Shown in pieces: positions 11,453 through 22,700 of a stretch of 64,000 nt of DNA. The number at the start of each line of letters is the position of its first letter. Within the stretch, counting starts at the first letter, position 1. A program made the translations under genes and the position numbers. Below the pieces are notes generated by a model that was not told the DNA's origin, ran no database searches, and saw nothing but the letters and a program-made list of their open reading frames with translations. This stretch comes from Puccinellia tenuiflora. Lineage: Eukaryota; Streptophyta; Magnoliopsida; Poales; Poaceae. The DNA is taken from positions 121,653 through 185,652 of the forward strand of contig QRDG01000067.1 in the NCBI GenBank assembly GCA_012064385.1, given 5' to 3'.

Positions 11453-11789
11453 CACACTGACTGCTTTCTCCATTAGCAAGCACACTGACTGCTCCGCAGG
11501 CTTTTAGAGCACTTCCAAATGTGAAATGGTCGGGCAACATTTCTGTCAAGTTTCTTTACGTGAATGGTCGATAACCAAGAACAAACGCATTCTTAATGTA
11601 CAAATAACAGTATAAGAGAACATAAATTTAATGGACAAATCTAAAAGATAAATAGGAATTGAACAGTGGAAAATAGCTAACGGAAATGCCAATTTTACGT
11701 CAACATTACCATAGATATATGTAACTATTTTGGTGACACTATGGTCCGAGAGTCCCCAACGAACACACGCGTCAACTATGTGAGAGGCA
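11453..11789. other. Spacer between LINE remnant and PPR remnant
   Basis: AT-rich and without a gene. A 16-bp direct repeat (AAGCACACTGACTGCT) lies at 11450-11465 and 11478-11493, right at the LINE breakpoint. The right part (11700-11789) holds an unidentified sequence that replaced the 3' part of the PPR gene. Confidence 0.45.
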
Positions 11790-12254
11790 CTCTGCACGAA
11801 CATGTCCCCAACGAACCTCCCCTTAGCCACACACGCGTGCACCTGCTCCCCGCTCCTCGCGCACCCAGCCGCCGCGCACGCGCTGGCCACGCTCCCGTAG
11901 GTGAACTGGTTCGGCAGGACCCCTGACGCGTGCATGAGGGAGAACAGATCCAGCGCCTCGCGCGGGCGGCCGTTCCTGGAGTACCCGGAGACCATGGCCG
12001 TCCAGGACACGACGCTCCGGTGCGGCATTCCGTCGAACACCTTCCGGGCCGCTGCCACATCGCCGTGCTTGGCATAGAAGATGACGAGCTTGGTGCTGAG
12101 GTGCAGGTCCCGGGGCAGAGGCGGACGCGACGAGCCTGCCGTGGATGTACTTTCCTCGCCGTAAGCAGCTCATGCAGCTCTGGAGGAGGGAGTAGTAGCA
12201 GCAGGCGGCGGCGCTGGTGGCGGATACCTCCGCCGCGCCCGTGGCAAGGGCCAT
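11790..12254 (-). pseudogene. PPR gene, right copy: truncated and frameshifted
   Basis: It starts at ATG 12254 (MALATG). The first frame covers the N-terminus and LLQSCMSCLRRGKYIHGRL. A frameshift near 12115 moves the coding sequence to the frame that carries the PPR motifs VAAARKVFDGMPHRSVVSW and LFSLMHASGVLPNQFTYGSV. These are typical of PLS-class PPR proteins. After about VQSA (near 11790) the sequence is foreign, so at most about 150 residues of a protein normally several hundred long remain. Not functional. Confidence 0.85.
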
Positions 12255-12422
12255 TTCCGCGCACGGCTCGTCTGCCTTTCGACTGTGAAGATCTCAGTCT
12301 ACTGGAGGGAGCACGCACGTTTCCTTTTTGCCTTGTGGAGCTGTGCCTTGGTTGTCGTTGATCGATGAAGGCGCTGGGATGGCACGGGAGGGAGGGCGGG
12401 AGGCGCGCGTGCTAGTGCACTC
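12224..12422. repeat. Right copy of the duplicated PPR 5' region
   Basis: Partner of 1-186, in the same orientation and 12.2 kb away. Similarity ends at 12422, exactly where an LTR begins (TGTTAAAATA at 12423), so an insertion or rearrangement cut this copy on its upstream side. Confidence 0.85.
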
Positions 12423-12820
12423 TGTTAAAATACAGGATCATCTAGTCTAGACAAAGATCGGTAGAGCTTTTAGGATTTCTTCTCCTTTTGCATATGTGAG
12501 AGAAAAACAGAGAGAGGGAGAGATTGGAGGCTACCTTCTCCTTGCGGTGCAGAGCTCGAGGAGCCGGACATGGTGGTGTGTGTCCGACGACTGTGAGGTG
12601 AGTGGGAGTGAGGTGATGGTGTCGGTGAGTGGTGGCGGTGGTGCTTCCCGTCGGCTCACGCTAGAACCCTAGATCGGATAGGGATGTCGATGGGGGTGAC
12701 GGCGCACGTCAACCTCGTGAGTCGTGCAGGCCGGCCCCCCACCCTTTATATAGCGCAGCGATAGGGGCCCACAGTCCATAACGGAACGGGCGCCCCCGAT
12801 CAGGGCGCGGTCAAGGGTTC
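12423..12820 (-). mobile_element. Truncated LTR (3' part), minus strand
   Basis: Read on the minus strand, it has a TATA box (CTATATAAAGGG, around 12745) and runs to an LTR-like end CTGTATTTTAACA at 12423. The other end lacks TG and abuts the Gypsy LTR at 12821, so the upstream part of this LTR is missing. No coding part remains. Family not recognised. Confidence 0.55.
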
Positions 12821-13132
12821 TGTCACGACTGACGTGACGACCGTGCGACCAGCACGCCAGCGTCGGTCTAACCCAAGAGTGGTTGGACCTGAGTGGAAAG
12901 TGTGACGGGGAGGCCTGCGTGCCCTTTTTCCTCTGGCCTGCATGCCTACTTAAGGAGAGGAGCGATCCGGTGAGAGGACAAGCTGTAACAAATACTCTGA
13001 ACCTTATACGATCCGTCTCTGTCCACGCCTATCTCTGCTTCTGTCTCTTCCTGCCCCTTTCTTCCTCCTCAAGAAGCTCCCTCTTCTCTGTCAGATCCGA
13101 TTCCCTCCCCTTCTTCCGATCGGGTCGTGACA
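12821..13132 (+). repeat. 5' LTR of the Gypsy element, 312 bp
   Basis: It starts TGTCACGACT and ends GGTCGTGACA, a perfect inverted terminal pair, and is followed three bases later by a tRNA-Met PBS. A TACTTAAGGAG stretch near 12950 is the probable core promoter. Confidence 0.8.
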
Positions 13133-13135
13133 TCT

Positions 13136-13147
13136 TGGTATCAGAGC
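13136..13147 (+). other. Primer binding site, initiator tRNA-Met
   Basis: TGGTATCAGAGC, three bases after the LTR end, is complementary to the 3' end of plant initiator methionine tRNA, the usual primer for this type of retroelement. Confidence 0.9.
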
Positions 13148-13232
13148 CTTCCCACCACCCAGATCCGTGCTGACGCCACCGAAATCCCACCCCACCTACC
13201 CCTCCATCGTCCAAACTCGCCACGGTCGCGAC

Positions 13233-15585
13233 ATGGAGCAGCAGATGCAGGAATTCAACGCCATGTTCCGGGAGATCAAGCAGACGCTGACGAGTCTGGA
13301 GATGCAGGGCAGCGAGACCAAGTCCGCGCTCCAGAACTTGGATCAGGCGTTCGGGAGTTGGAAGCCCACCGTGGACAGTGCAGTGGAGGAGCTGCGGGTA
13401 GAGTTGGCGAGTCTGCGGACCACCGTCGCCGGAATCGAGCGCGCACCGACTACCACGACGACGTCGGCGTCTCCATCAACGGTATCTCCTACGCCCTCAC
13501 CCCTGCCGTCTCCCACCGCGCTCGGAGGCGGATGCGGATCGGGAACCACGGCCATGGACAGCGGCCGACTACCTGCGCTGTTGCCAACACCACCAGGCGG
13601 CAGCAGTCTCATGGGCGATGGCAGGCCCGGGCCAGATGGCCACCGTCTTCCTCAGCAACATCGGAGCGGCAACATGGGTGTGGTTACCAAACTTTTGACC
13701 GCTCCGGCCAAGGGTACGCAGCCGTTCTCATCTCCGTATCATGCGTCGCACGATTGCACAGAAGGATTTCTCACTGAGAGTTCGGGTCGTTTGCGTTCTC
13801 ATCGTGTTCCCAAAATCGATTTCCCTTCTTTCGATGGCACGAACCCGCACAATTGGCGCATGCGCTGTGAGCACTATTTTGAGGTCTGTGAAACCCATCC
13901 ACAACAATGGGTGCAGATCGCCACAATTTATTTCACTGGACGAGCAGCGTCGTGGTTGCGTTCCACGCGCGCCCACACTCTGTATCCGACTTGGGAAACT
14001 TTTTCTGCTATTGTTACCATGAAATTTGATCGCAATGAACACCAGAACCTAATTAGGCAGATGGATTTGATTAGACAAACTACCACAGTGGTAGAGTATT
14101 ATGAGCGCTTCGATGAGTTGATGCATCAGTTGCTCGCTCATGATCCTGCTATCAATCCATTGTATTTTATCACCAAGTTCTTCGAAGGGTTGCGTGATGA
14201 TATTCGCATTCCTGTCCTTGTTCAGAGACCTGTCGAACTGGAGACTGCTCTTTCCATTGCTATGTTACAGGAAGAAGCATCGGAGACGGGACGACGTCGG
14301 GATCCAAGGCGCCAAGAGGGTGCGAACATGGGGCGCCATCACACGCGCTCTGCATATCCTCTGCTGCCTCCTCCTCGTGGACCTGGAGATCCTCGTCCTG
14401 ACGACCGCAAGGTGACGGGCAATGGTCACACAAGGTCTCCTACAACTGATGATAAAGTAAGAGCTCTGAAGGCCTATCGACGCGCACAAGGTCTGTGTTA
14501 CATATGTGCAGATCGTTGGGCACCAGGCCATAAATGTGCAGCAATGGTGCAATTGCACGTGGTGGAGGAGGTGTTTGCAATGCTCAGTCACCAATCTGTT
14601 AAAGAGGAAGAAGATGCAGGCTCGCAAGCTACCTCTGACAACTTGATGTGCCTCCTCTCACATGAAGCCCATCAAGGCGCTGAATCTGCTGGTACCATTC
14701 ATTTGTTAGGAAACATGCAGGGTCAGGATCTGTTAATGTTGATTGATTCTGGCAGCTCTTCGAGTTTTATCAGTTCTGCAGTTGCTGCCCGGTTGCAAGG
14801 AGTGCAATCACTGTCTTCGCATACCTCAGTCAAGATAGCAAATGGGGGTTTCTTGCAGAGTAACACTTGGATTCCTGCTTGTGAATGGAACACGCAAGGC
14901 TACACGTTTAACACTGATTTGAAGGTGCTGGAATTGGGTTGCTACGATGTTATCCTTGGGATGGATTGGCTGGCTGAACATAGTCCGATGGATGTTCATT
15001 GGGGACAGAAACGTATGGGTTTCATGCACAAAGGTCAGAAGGTTACCTTGATCGGTGTGAGTCCCAATACAAGTATATGCACTGAACTATCTCCACAACA
15101 ATTGAAGGCGTTGCAGAGTCGACACTCCCTGGATCATCTAGTACAGTTGTGTGTGCTTGAGGCAGAAATTGATGGAGAGGTTATCCCTGTGGCGGCTCAG
15201 TCCTTGGTGGATGAATTTGCACATCTGTTCGCAGAACCAGAAGGTTTACCTCCATCACGCATATATGATCATCGCATTCCTCTAATACCGGGTGCCTCTG
15301 CTTTCAATGCCCGGACTTACCATTATACACCTGCTCAGAAAGATGAGTTCGAAGCACAGATTCGAGACATGCTCCGCAAGAATTTGATCCAACCAAGTGC
15401 CAGTCCATTCTCTTCCCCTGTGCTATTGGTGCGTAAAAAGGATGGCACATGGCGTTTTTGCATTGACTACAGACGTCTGAATGCCATCACAATCAAGAAC
15501 AAATACCCATTACCGGTAATTGACGAGCTACTTGATGAGTTGGCAGGGGCATGTTGGTTTACCAAGCTTGATCTGCGTTCGGGAG
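13233..15585 (+). pseudogene. Gypsy gag-protease-RT polyprotein, truncated in RT
   Basis: The start was taken at ATG 13233 (MEQQMQEF); the frame is open upstream, but this is the first ATG after the PBS giving a gag-like coiled N-terminus. In order it has: a capsid-type gag segment (about residues 200-370), zinc knuckle CYICADRWAPGHKC (about 421), aspartic protease LIDSGSSSSF (about 502), and the first RT blocks with RKKDGTWRFCIDYRRLN ending at KLDLRSG (about 784). The catalytic YVDD region, RNase H and integrase are missing. The last 22 codons of the open frame (to 15653) come from antisense Copia sequence and are not part of the protein. The frame is otherwise uninterrupted, suggesting a fairly recent insertion before truncation. 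Confidence 0.9.
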
Positions 15586-15839
15586 GTAAGCCTTTCGTTA
15601 GCGGATCCGCAAGCATATCCTTTGTCCTTATATACTCGAGACTTATAGTGTGATCCTGGATTTTGTCTTTCACAACATAATACTTTATTTCTATTGACTT
15701 TGTAGAATTACTCGACTTGTTGTTGTGAGCGTAAAATACTGCGAGCTGGTTGTCACAGTACATCTTTAGTGGTTTGTCAATACAATCTACCACTTTCAAG
15801 TCGGGTAAAAATTTCTTTAGCCATATCGCCTGCCCCGAG
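15586..15839 (-). pseudogene. Ty1/Copia RNase H C-terminal fragment
   Basis: On the minus strand a continuous frame reads through the C-terminal part of Copia RNase H, with CDNQLAV (in place of CDNQSAI), HYVVKD-like KYYVVKD, and the terminal TKDMLADPLTKGL block. No LTR or other part of this element is attached. Both ends are abrupt: Gypsy RT on the left and an LTR on the right. Confidence 0.85.
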
Positions 15840-15854
15840 TGAAAGAACGAGATG

Positions 15855-15881
15855 TCGCCTAGAGGGGGGGTGAATAGGCGA
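15855..15881 (-). promoter_or_regulatory. U5-end hairpin with G-rich loop
   Basis: TCGCCTA (15855-15861) pairs with TAGGCGA (15875-15881) across the loop GAGGGGGGGTGAA. It lies about 15 bp inside the LTR end. Matching hairpins with compensatory stem changes occur in element D and in the solo LTR at 49585-49611. Confidence 0.6.
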
Positions 15882-16873
15882 TTTAAAACTTTTACTCTTA
15901 GAGCTTGAATAAATGCGGAATAAAACTAACGTTTAATTTATCAAGCACAAAATCTAATACACTAGTTTCATCTATGTGCACCAACAATTTATGCTAGGCA
16001 AGTTAACAACAAGGATAGCAAGATATAGAACTTCAAGCTCGATGGCTATCACAAGGTAAATTCATAAGTAAAGGTGTTTGGTTATAGAGATAACCGACAC
16101 AAGTGGAGACGGAGGTTTGATTCCCGTAGTTCCTTCCCAATGAAAGTACGTCTATGTTGGAGAGGTGTGGAGGCTCCTTGGCCCTCCTACAACTCACCCT
16201 ATTCTCCGTGAGCTCCTCACGTGGGGAATACCCGATGGGGGATTTTCTCATCCACTATGAGGTCGTCTTGAGGGCATTGACCAAACCCGTACAATGAGGT
16301 CTTCTTGAGGGCGTTGACCAAACCCGTACAATTTTTCTGAGCCTACCTCTACACAATAGGAGGCTCCCGTAGCACACACAACCGTCTAGGGTGCACAATG
16401 CACCCAAGAGGCACAACCTCTTGGGAGCCCTATGCACCCAAGAGTAACAAGCTTCTCGAACTTCAATCCCACGTATCACCGGGGGGAACTCAAACCGATG
16501 CACCAAATGCAATGGCAAGAACACACTAAATAGTCAAGTCCTTCTCTCCGAAATCCAACCAAAGCAACTAATGCTAGAGAGGGATTTGAGAGGAAGAACA
16601 AAGGAGAAACCCAAAGCAACTTCAAGATCTAGATCTAAAGAGTTCCCCTCACTTAGAGGAGATATGGCTTGGTGAAGTGGTAGATTTAGATCTCCTCTCT
16701 CTTTTCCCTTTAGAAGGAGGCAAGAATCATGGAGGGATGGAGAGGAAGCAAGCTCTCGAAGAGGTCAACAATGGAGGAGAGAGATAGTGCAAAGAGTTAG
16801 ATACCTATTGGGGAAGAAGGCCCCTTAAATAGGTGCCCTGAAAAACCAATCGTTGGGGGCAGATTCGCGCAGG

Positions 16874-17306
16874 GGCGGTACTACCGCTAGAGGCGGCGGT
16901 ACTACCGCCCCAAGCGTTTCAGCCCACCAACGGCTCTCTGAGAAAACCCGCAGGGCCGGTACTACCGGGAAATGGACCGGTAGTACCGATTGACCCGGTA
17001 CTACCGGAACCACTTCCGGGCAACTTCCGGTTAAAAACAGGAAAGATCCAGTAGTAGCGGTACTACCGCCAGAGGCGGCGGTACTACCGCTAGGGTGAAA
17101 CAGAGGACAGCTTAGGCGGCACTACTGGCGGTACCGCGAGCTCCAGGAGAGCACGGGAACCGCAACAGCGGTACTACCGCCAGAGGCAGCGGTACTACCG
17201 CTGGTGCGCAACCGAAGGTATGTCTGGTGGCACCTATGGCGGTACTGCCACCGAGTGCAATGCCGAGAGAACAAGGGAAAACACAGGTGATAGCGGTACT
17301 ACCGCC
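16874..17306. repeat. Palindromic array GGTACTACCG in U3
   Basis: GGTACTACCG occurs nine times and its reverse complement once. Copies are flanked by either GC/GC or CC/GG so that most units extend to longer imperfect palindromes. On the element's own strand the array ends about 40 bp before the TATA-like box. Confidence 0.85.
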
Positions 17307-18282
17307 CCTGGAACAGAGAAAGCTGCAGAGCCTGAAACTGAATAACTTTTGCTAGGAAACTCCGATCGAGGTGAATCCAATTTTGTTGGAAAGAGGATGA
17401 AAAGAGCTACCCAACAAAAAACAGAAATATTGAAACCAAGCAAGAGAGATTTTGCTAATAAATGGAAGAGTGAAACCTTCCACACGGATGGACCGGCAAA
17501 ATCTCCAAAACCGAAAACGTAAGAGAAGATGCATACGAAATCCGTTTTGGTGAACTTGGCCTCGTCATGACAAGCACGACAAGCACCAAGACCACACCAC
17601 GATAAGAGCCAAATAAGTACCAATAAAGATGATTCCAAAGATGCAAAGGTTTAAGCTCTCTACGACGATACGATCAAGATACTCGCTTGAGAGCCCCTCT
17701 TGATAGTACGACTATCTATCCTATAACCCGGTCTCTCAACTAACATCATGAGACCGGTAAAATAAAAACCCTATCAAGATCATACCTTTGCCTTGCGCAT
17801 AATCCACTTGAGCTAGATGATGACAATCTTTATCTTCTCAAGATGGACCACCTTTCTTGATTGCGCTCCGCTCGGTGAAGACTCGCAACGTGCTCCCCCA
17901 TACACCAAGATGGGAGAGGCACACTTCGACAAATCTTCACTTGGCCTTTATATTGATGACGATCACCACGTGACGCCATCCTCCATGGGCTACATAGGAT
18001 ATCCCTTTCGTTGCATGCTCATGGAGAAATGCCTAACCACACATAGAGATACAAGCACATAGATCATGGGTTAGTTCACAAGGCTATATTGACAAATGCT
18101 TACCATACCATGGGATCATACGATCCATCATGGTACATCCCTAGCCTTGTGTGTTGATCAACTTGCACTTAGCCTTGATCAACATAAACTCTTCTTCTTT
18201 TAGCCTTGACTCCAACATATGGAGTTCAAGCATTGCTATGGACCAAATCTACAAGTATAGCTCAAAGCACACATTAGTCCTT

Positions 18283-18370
18283 AAGGATTGTCATTAATTA
18301 CCAAAACCACACATGGGGGCAACCATGCTCTTTCAATCTCCCCCATTTTGGTAATTGATGACAATCCCTT
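18283..18370 (-). promoter_or_regulatory. Inverted repeat across the polypurine tract / 3' LTR boundary
   Basis: The arm inside the LTR (18283-18306) and the arm in the internal region (18346-18370) are complementary over about 24 bp, with one bulge and one wobble. The 39-base loop contains the LTR end (18335/18336) and the purine tract. Element D has the same design with different, mutually compensating arm sequences. Confidence 0.6.
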
Positions 18371-18703
18371 TTAAGAGGGTTTATATAATGAATTAGGCAT
18401 ACTTGCACAAACAGGCAAGCACACAAGAGCATAAAGGCAAATGCTTAAGAATCAAAACAAAAGCATAAAACCAAATTCCCTTAAACCCTCTAAACTTCTC
18501 CCCCATTGGCATCTATTGCCGAAATGGGAGGAAAATTTTAGAAGACCAATATAATATGAGTTCCTCCATAAGGTGTGCATTTCTCAAGATTTGAGTGAAA
18601 TCAAAAGGACATATTCAATGACGAATAGGGGGAGGAAATCAAACTATATTGAGGATCTAAAGATTGCAAATAAGATGACATCCTTTTTTAAACATCTCTG
18701 TCG

Positions 18704-19208
18704 TGGTATTGTCGATTCTAGCCGCGGCAGGGGTGCCATCGAGCTAGGTAGAGAGAGGGGTTTTGGAGACGTGGGGTGTTCCGGCGACATAAAGACGAGT
18801 TTACCCAGCTTCGGATCTCGCAACGGTGGCGAAACCCTACGTGCTGCTATAATTCACTATAAGGCTATATTGCCGAGTTACAGTGAATCGAGGTTGAGAG
18901 CGTATGTGCCCTAAGGCGTCCCAGGGGCCGGCTTATAAAGGCGTCCAGACCCTGGGCTTACAGGAGGAAAACCTAACCGACTAAGTTCAGAGTCCTAATC
19001 TAATCCGGCTTGGCCCTGCCTTGTGGGCTAAGTCTTCCGCAATGCAGGCCGGCTTCTGGAACCTTCCCTTAGCCGGATGGGCCTCCTGCGCTTCAGCATA
19101 CTGGGCCGCCCGGTTAAGCCGGATTCGGCTTACCACCACTTTGGGCCACCCTGGTCTGCTGGCTTTTAGTCCTCTCTGTGAGGATACCTGTTCGGCATAA
19201 CCCCAACA
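18704..19208 (-). repeat. Element A 3' LTR (left)
   Basis: Read on the minus strand it runs TGTTGGGGTTATGCCG to AATACCA. The adjacent minus-strand tract CCGGGGGCTAC (19209-19219) is the polypurine region. A TATA-like TTATAAAG lies at 18933-18940. Confidence 0.85.
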
Positions 19209-19709
19209 GTAGCCCCCGGAAAGCTTCAAGTACTTCAGCGGTTGGCTTTAATCTTCCGGCAATGTGTTGTCCGGGTAATTCTTCATCCGTCTTCAGTCTT
19301 GGAGCATTCCCAAAAACCTGAAATCATGTCGAACAGCTTTGTCGATTTTAACGGTGCCGGGTTCATATGCCGAAAATCTCTTTGGACGAGTAACGACACG
19401 CGTCCGCCGATTTGACGGCTGCGTCAGACCCATCAGTGTGAGTGGAGGAGCATCTTTTGAATGCAGGGGCTAGTTTCCGTTTTTCCCGCACTGGAACCGA
19501 GGCGTCGGAGAGAAGGAACCGTCACCAACGGCTTGATCCGAGACACGTGGCGAGTATCCCGGCAGCTGACCGTTGCACGCATCTCGGCGCAGCACTATAA
19601 ATGGCAACCGCATCGTCTCCTCCGCAATATTCACTCCATTCGCTGCCCTAGCTTCCATAATCTCCTCCAGATCTCATCTCTCTTGAGCTCTATCTCTTCT
19701 TCGATCTTC
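19209..19709 (+). promoter_or_regulatory. Promoter and leader of element A's opposing gene
   Basis: This 500-bp non-coding stretch separates the 3' LTR from the opposing gene. A TATA box (TATAAATG, 19596-19603) lies about 114 bp upstream of the ATG at 19710, so the plus-strand gene appears to have its own promoter and does not depend on the LTR. Confidence 0.5.
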
Positions 19710-22700
19710 ATGGCTTCAAGCTCTCCAGCGGCTGACGCAACCGCGGTCGGCCCGGCTCCGCCGATGGGAGGAGCCACATCCGCGGCCGCCGTCGTCGTCA
19801 CCGAGCCATCCACCGCTACATCTGCACCTCCCTCGTCTCCGGCGATAACCTCCACTGCTTCAGGCCATGATGCGGTTGCTTTGGCAAAAGCCGCAGCCGA
19901 AGCCGCTGCCACAATGGCTTCTGCCTCTGCAACTGCTGATGCCGCCATTGAAGATGCAAGTGTTGGTGAAGAAGAGGAAGAAGAGGAAGCCGGCAACAAA
20001 GACGCGGCCAGCAACCCGTCCCGCAACTGGGCCTGCTCGGTTGTGGACGAGGTCGAATTGAAGGGGATGGAGGCCGACGGAGCCATTGTTCCAACTTCTG
20101 AGTCGAATCCGACTTGGCGATCCGCCTTCGGCGACCCCTATCCGACTCCCATCAGAGACGAGCGGGTACTCCTTTCTTCCCATGTAATTAGGGGATTTTC
20201 CTTGCTGCCTTCGGCTTTTCTTATAGATCTTCTAGACTATTATGGCCTCCAGCTCCACAACATCACTCCAAATAGCCTGTTGTACATCTCCGGCTTCGTA
20301 GCATTGTTCGAAGGCTATTTAGGCATAAAACCTAGGCTAGACTTCTTCGAACGTTGCTTCTTAGTTAAGAGGCAAACTATCAACAAGGAGCTGCTGGTGG
20401 CCGGCACAATCAGCTTCAACTGCCGCCGGGATATCGATTGGTACCCTCAAGTGCCAATCGTCGATTCGGCTAAGGGATGGGTGTCCACATTCTTCTACTG
20501 CAAGGACGTGGCGACGCCAAACCGGCTGCAGGGGCTCGCCCCTTTCACAGACGAAGCCGGCACGCCGCTACCCTCCTGGAAGAAGAAGCCGTCAGGTGTA
20601 ATGCCGACGGAACATGCCGCCCTTCAAGCTCGGATTGCGCAATTGACGTCCGGCACTCCTCCCTTGACTGGGGAGGACACCATCATCTGCTGGATGAAGA
20701 GGCGAATCCAGCCCCTCCAACATCGTGCTCGGCTTCTATGCGAGTACACGGATAACGCTGATCCCATGCGGATCAACGAGAAAGACCTGGAGCGGAGCCT
20801 CTTTGAGGCTCGCTTCAACAAACTTATCAAAGCCCGGCCTGGAGAAGTCCGGCAATATGAAGAATCATTGCCGATGTTTACGGCGACCAACCCTCCCCCA
20901 AAGGTACTTTGACTAAACAAAGTTCAATTCTTTGAGAAATTCGGGTTTGCCTTTTGTCGGACTAACATGTAATATGCCAGATTTCTGGAATCACCGACAT
21001 CCGCCCTGCTGGGAAGTCGTCGTCCAGCAAGGCGTCCACATGGCCCGTCTCCATTTCCTCGGCTACTGCAGAAAGCCGGAAGAGGTAGGGCCAGTCGACC
21101 ACGAGCAGCGCTAAGTCAACTGCAGACGACGAAGCTCTTGCTGGGCTCAACATTCCCAGCAAGAAGTAAGTCAACTGACAACATCTCCTCCTTTCTTTGC
21201 AGCAATGCCGGATTTGCTAAATTTTGCTTTTCACCTTTGCAGAATAAAGAAGGGCGCTCCGTTAAAAATAAAGACGGTCGCCACGAGGAAGAAAGCCTCT
21301 CCTGCCACCCCTCCATCAACTCCATCAGTTCCAGAGCCGAACCCAACAGAGGAGAACACATGCACGATGGTGCCAGCTCCGCCTGTTGGGAGAGCCGGGG
21401 TCGTTCCCCCACACAATTGACGGAGATGACGGGGAAAGTGAATGAAACCTCCTCTCCAAGGGCCGAAGCTCCGGCTAATGATGCCCCAACCTTTCCCCCC
21501 ATCAAAGCCGAAGCCTTCGACGAGGAGGGGCGTATCAAGCCGGAATTCATGAGCCGGTTCATGAAGGCACCTCGGCTTCCCCGGAAGAAGGGAACAACCG
21601 TCCGGGACGACGAGCCGGATCACACCAAGGCCTATGACACCTTTGATGTCATAGAGATTCTTGAAGATCAGCAGAACTACTTTGCTGATAGCTTTGAGGC
21701 AGGGATGACGCTTCTCCGCGAGCACTACCACGTAAGATACCTTACCAGTAGCCCCCGAGCACTATGCCGGGTTAAGTTATTAAAACTAGCCGTCATAGTG
21801 ATCCGAGTTAATGCGCATGCACACACTTAGCCCCCCAGTCATGAAATGTCGTCATGTAGCCACCTTAACTTGTAAATATAGATTTAGGCTTTTAACGATT
21901 CCTTATGCAGATCCATCGAAACATTGGCGCTGAAACCATCAATTCTTTGGGTGTGCGAAATCAGGAGATGCGCCGGCTCAAGACTGAACTGGCGAACAAA
22001 GATGCCATCATTGAAGGGTTTGAAGCAGACCAGGTTCAGTACCAAGGTAATAATGCCGAATCCTTAACTTTGAGTTCCAGGCTTGTTTTTATACTGCTGA
22101 CACTTTGTCTTGCAGATGCCATCATCAAAGCTAAGGAGCTTGCCGAAAACGCCGACATTGTCGACCAGCTCCGAAACGAGAACGTTGAGCTTAATAAGCT
22201 TAACCAATCAATGGCGGCGGAGCTGGAGACGGTCAAGAAAACCTTGCCAAAGTCGAACAACTTCTGGAATCGGAGAGGCAGAGCCACAAGGACGCCCTCA
22301 ATGAAGTCCAGGACCGGCTTGACAAGCGTCTTGATGAATCGCTGGCTATCGACAACCAGCTGCTGAGTAAGTTTTGACAAAACTTAAACTCATTGCTTTC
22401 TGTCTTAGCCAAATATAACTGAACTTCGCCTTTTTGCAGCTCCGGCGGTTATGACCATGAGCTAACGGCGGAAAACCGGCTTGACCGGATTCTAGAAGTA
22501 GGGGAGCTCATCCCGAAGATTATTTCTTCGGTAAAAGAGCTTGCCGAGAAGTTCTTTCCCGGCAACCCCGAGCCCCCGGTGAACCTTGCCAGCTTGGAGG
22601 CTGAACTGGCCGAAGCAGCTTCATTCTTCGATGAACGGCTTCGTTCCAGTGCTCGTGGAGGTGCCAAGACGGCCTTGGGCTTGATGATGGCACATTACCC

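Larger units (their letters stand above)
12821..15585 (+). mobile_element. Ty3/Gypsy retrotransposon, 5' half only
   Basis: 5' LTR, PBS and a gag-protease-partial RT frame occur in order on the plus strand. It is cut within reverse transcriptase at about 15585, where Copia sequence on the opposite strand begins. There is no 3' LTR, so no target duplication can be tested. Confidence 0.9.
15840..18703 (-). mobile_element. 3' LTR (2496 bp) plus short internal piece of a minus-strand LTR retroelement
   Basis: The LTR spans 15840-18335 (TGAAAGAACG to CTCTTTCA on the plus strand). It is the 3' LTR of a minus-strand element because a polypurine tract (GGGGGAGAT on the minus strand) lies at 18336-18345. 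Only 368 bp of internal DNA survives before element A begins. The same LTR family appears inverted at 63115-64000, and element D and the solo LTR at 48334 are relatives. The TATA-like box (CTATTTAAGG, minus) is at 16823-16832. No coding sequence remains. Confidence 0.75.

Noticed and set aside
15586..15653. Last 22 codons of the open Gypsy frame
   Set aside because: They are antisense Copia RNase H sequence read by chance, not part of the Gypsy polyprotein.
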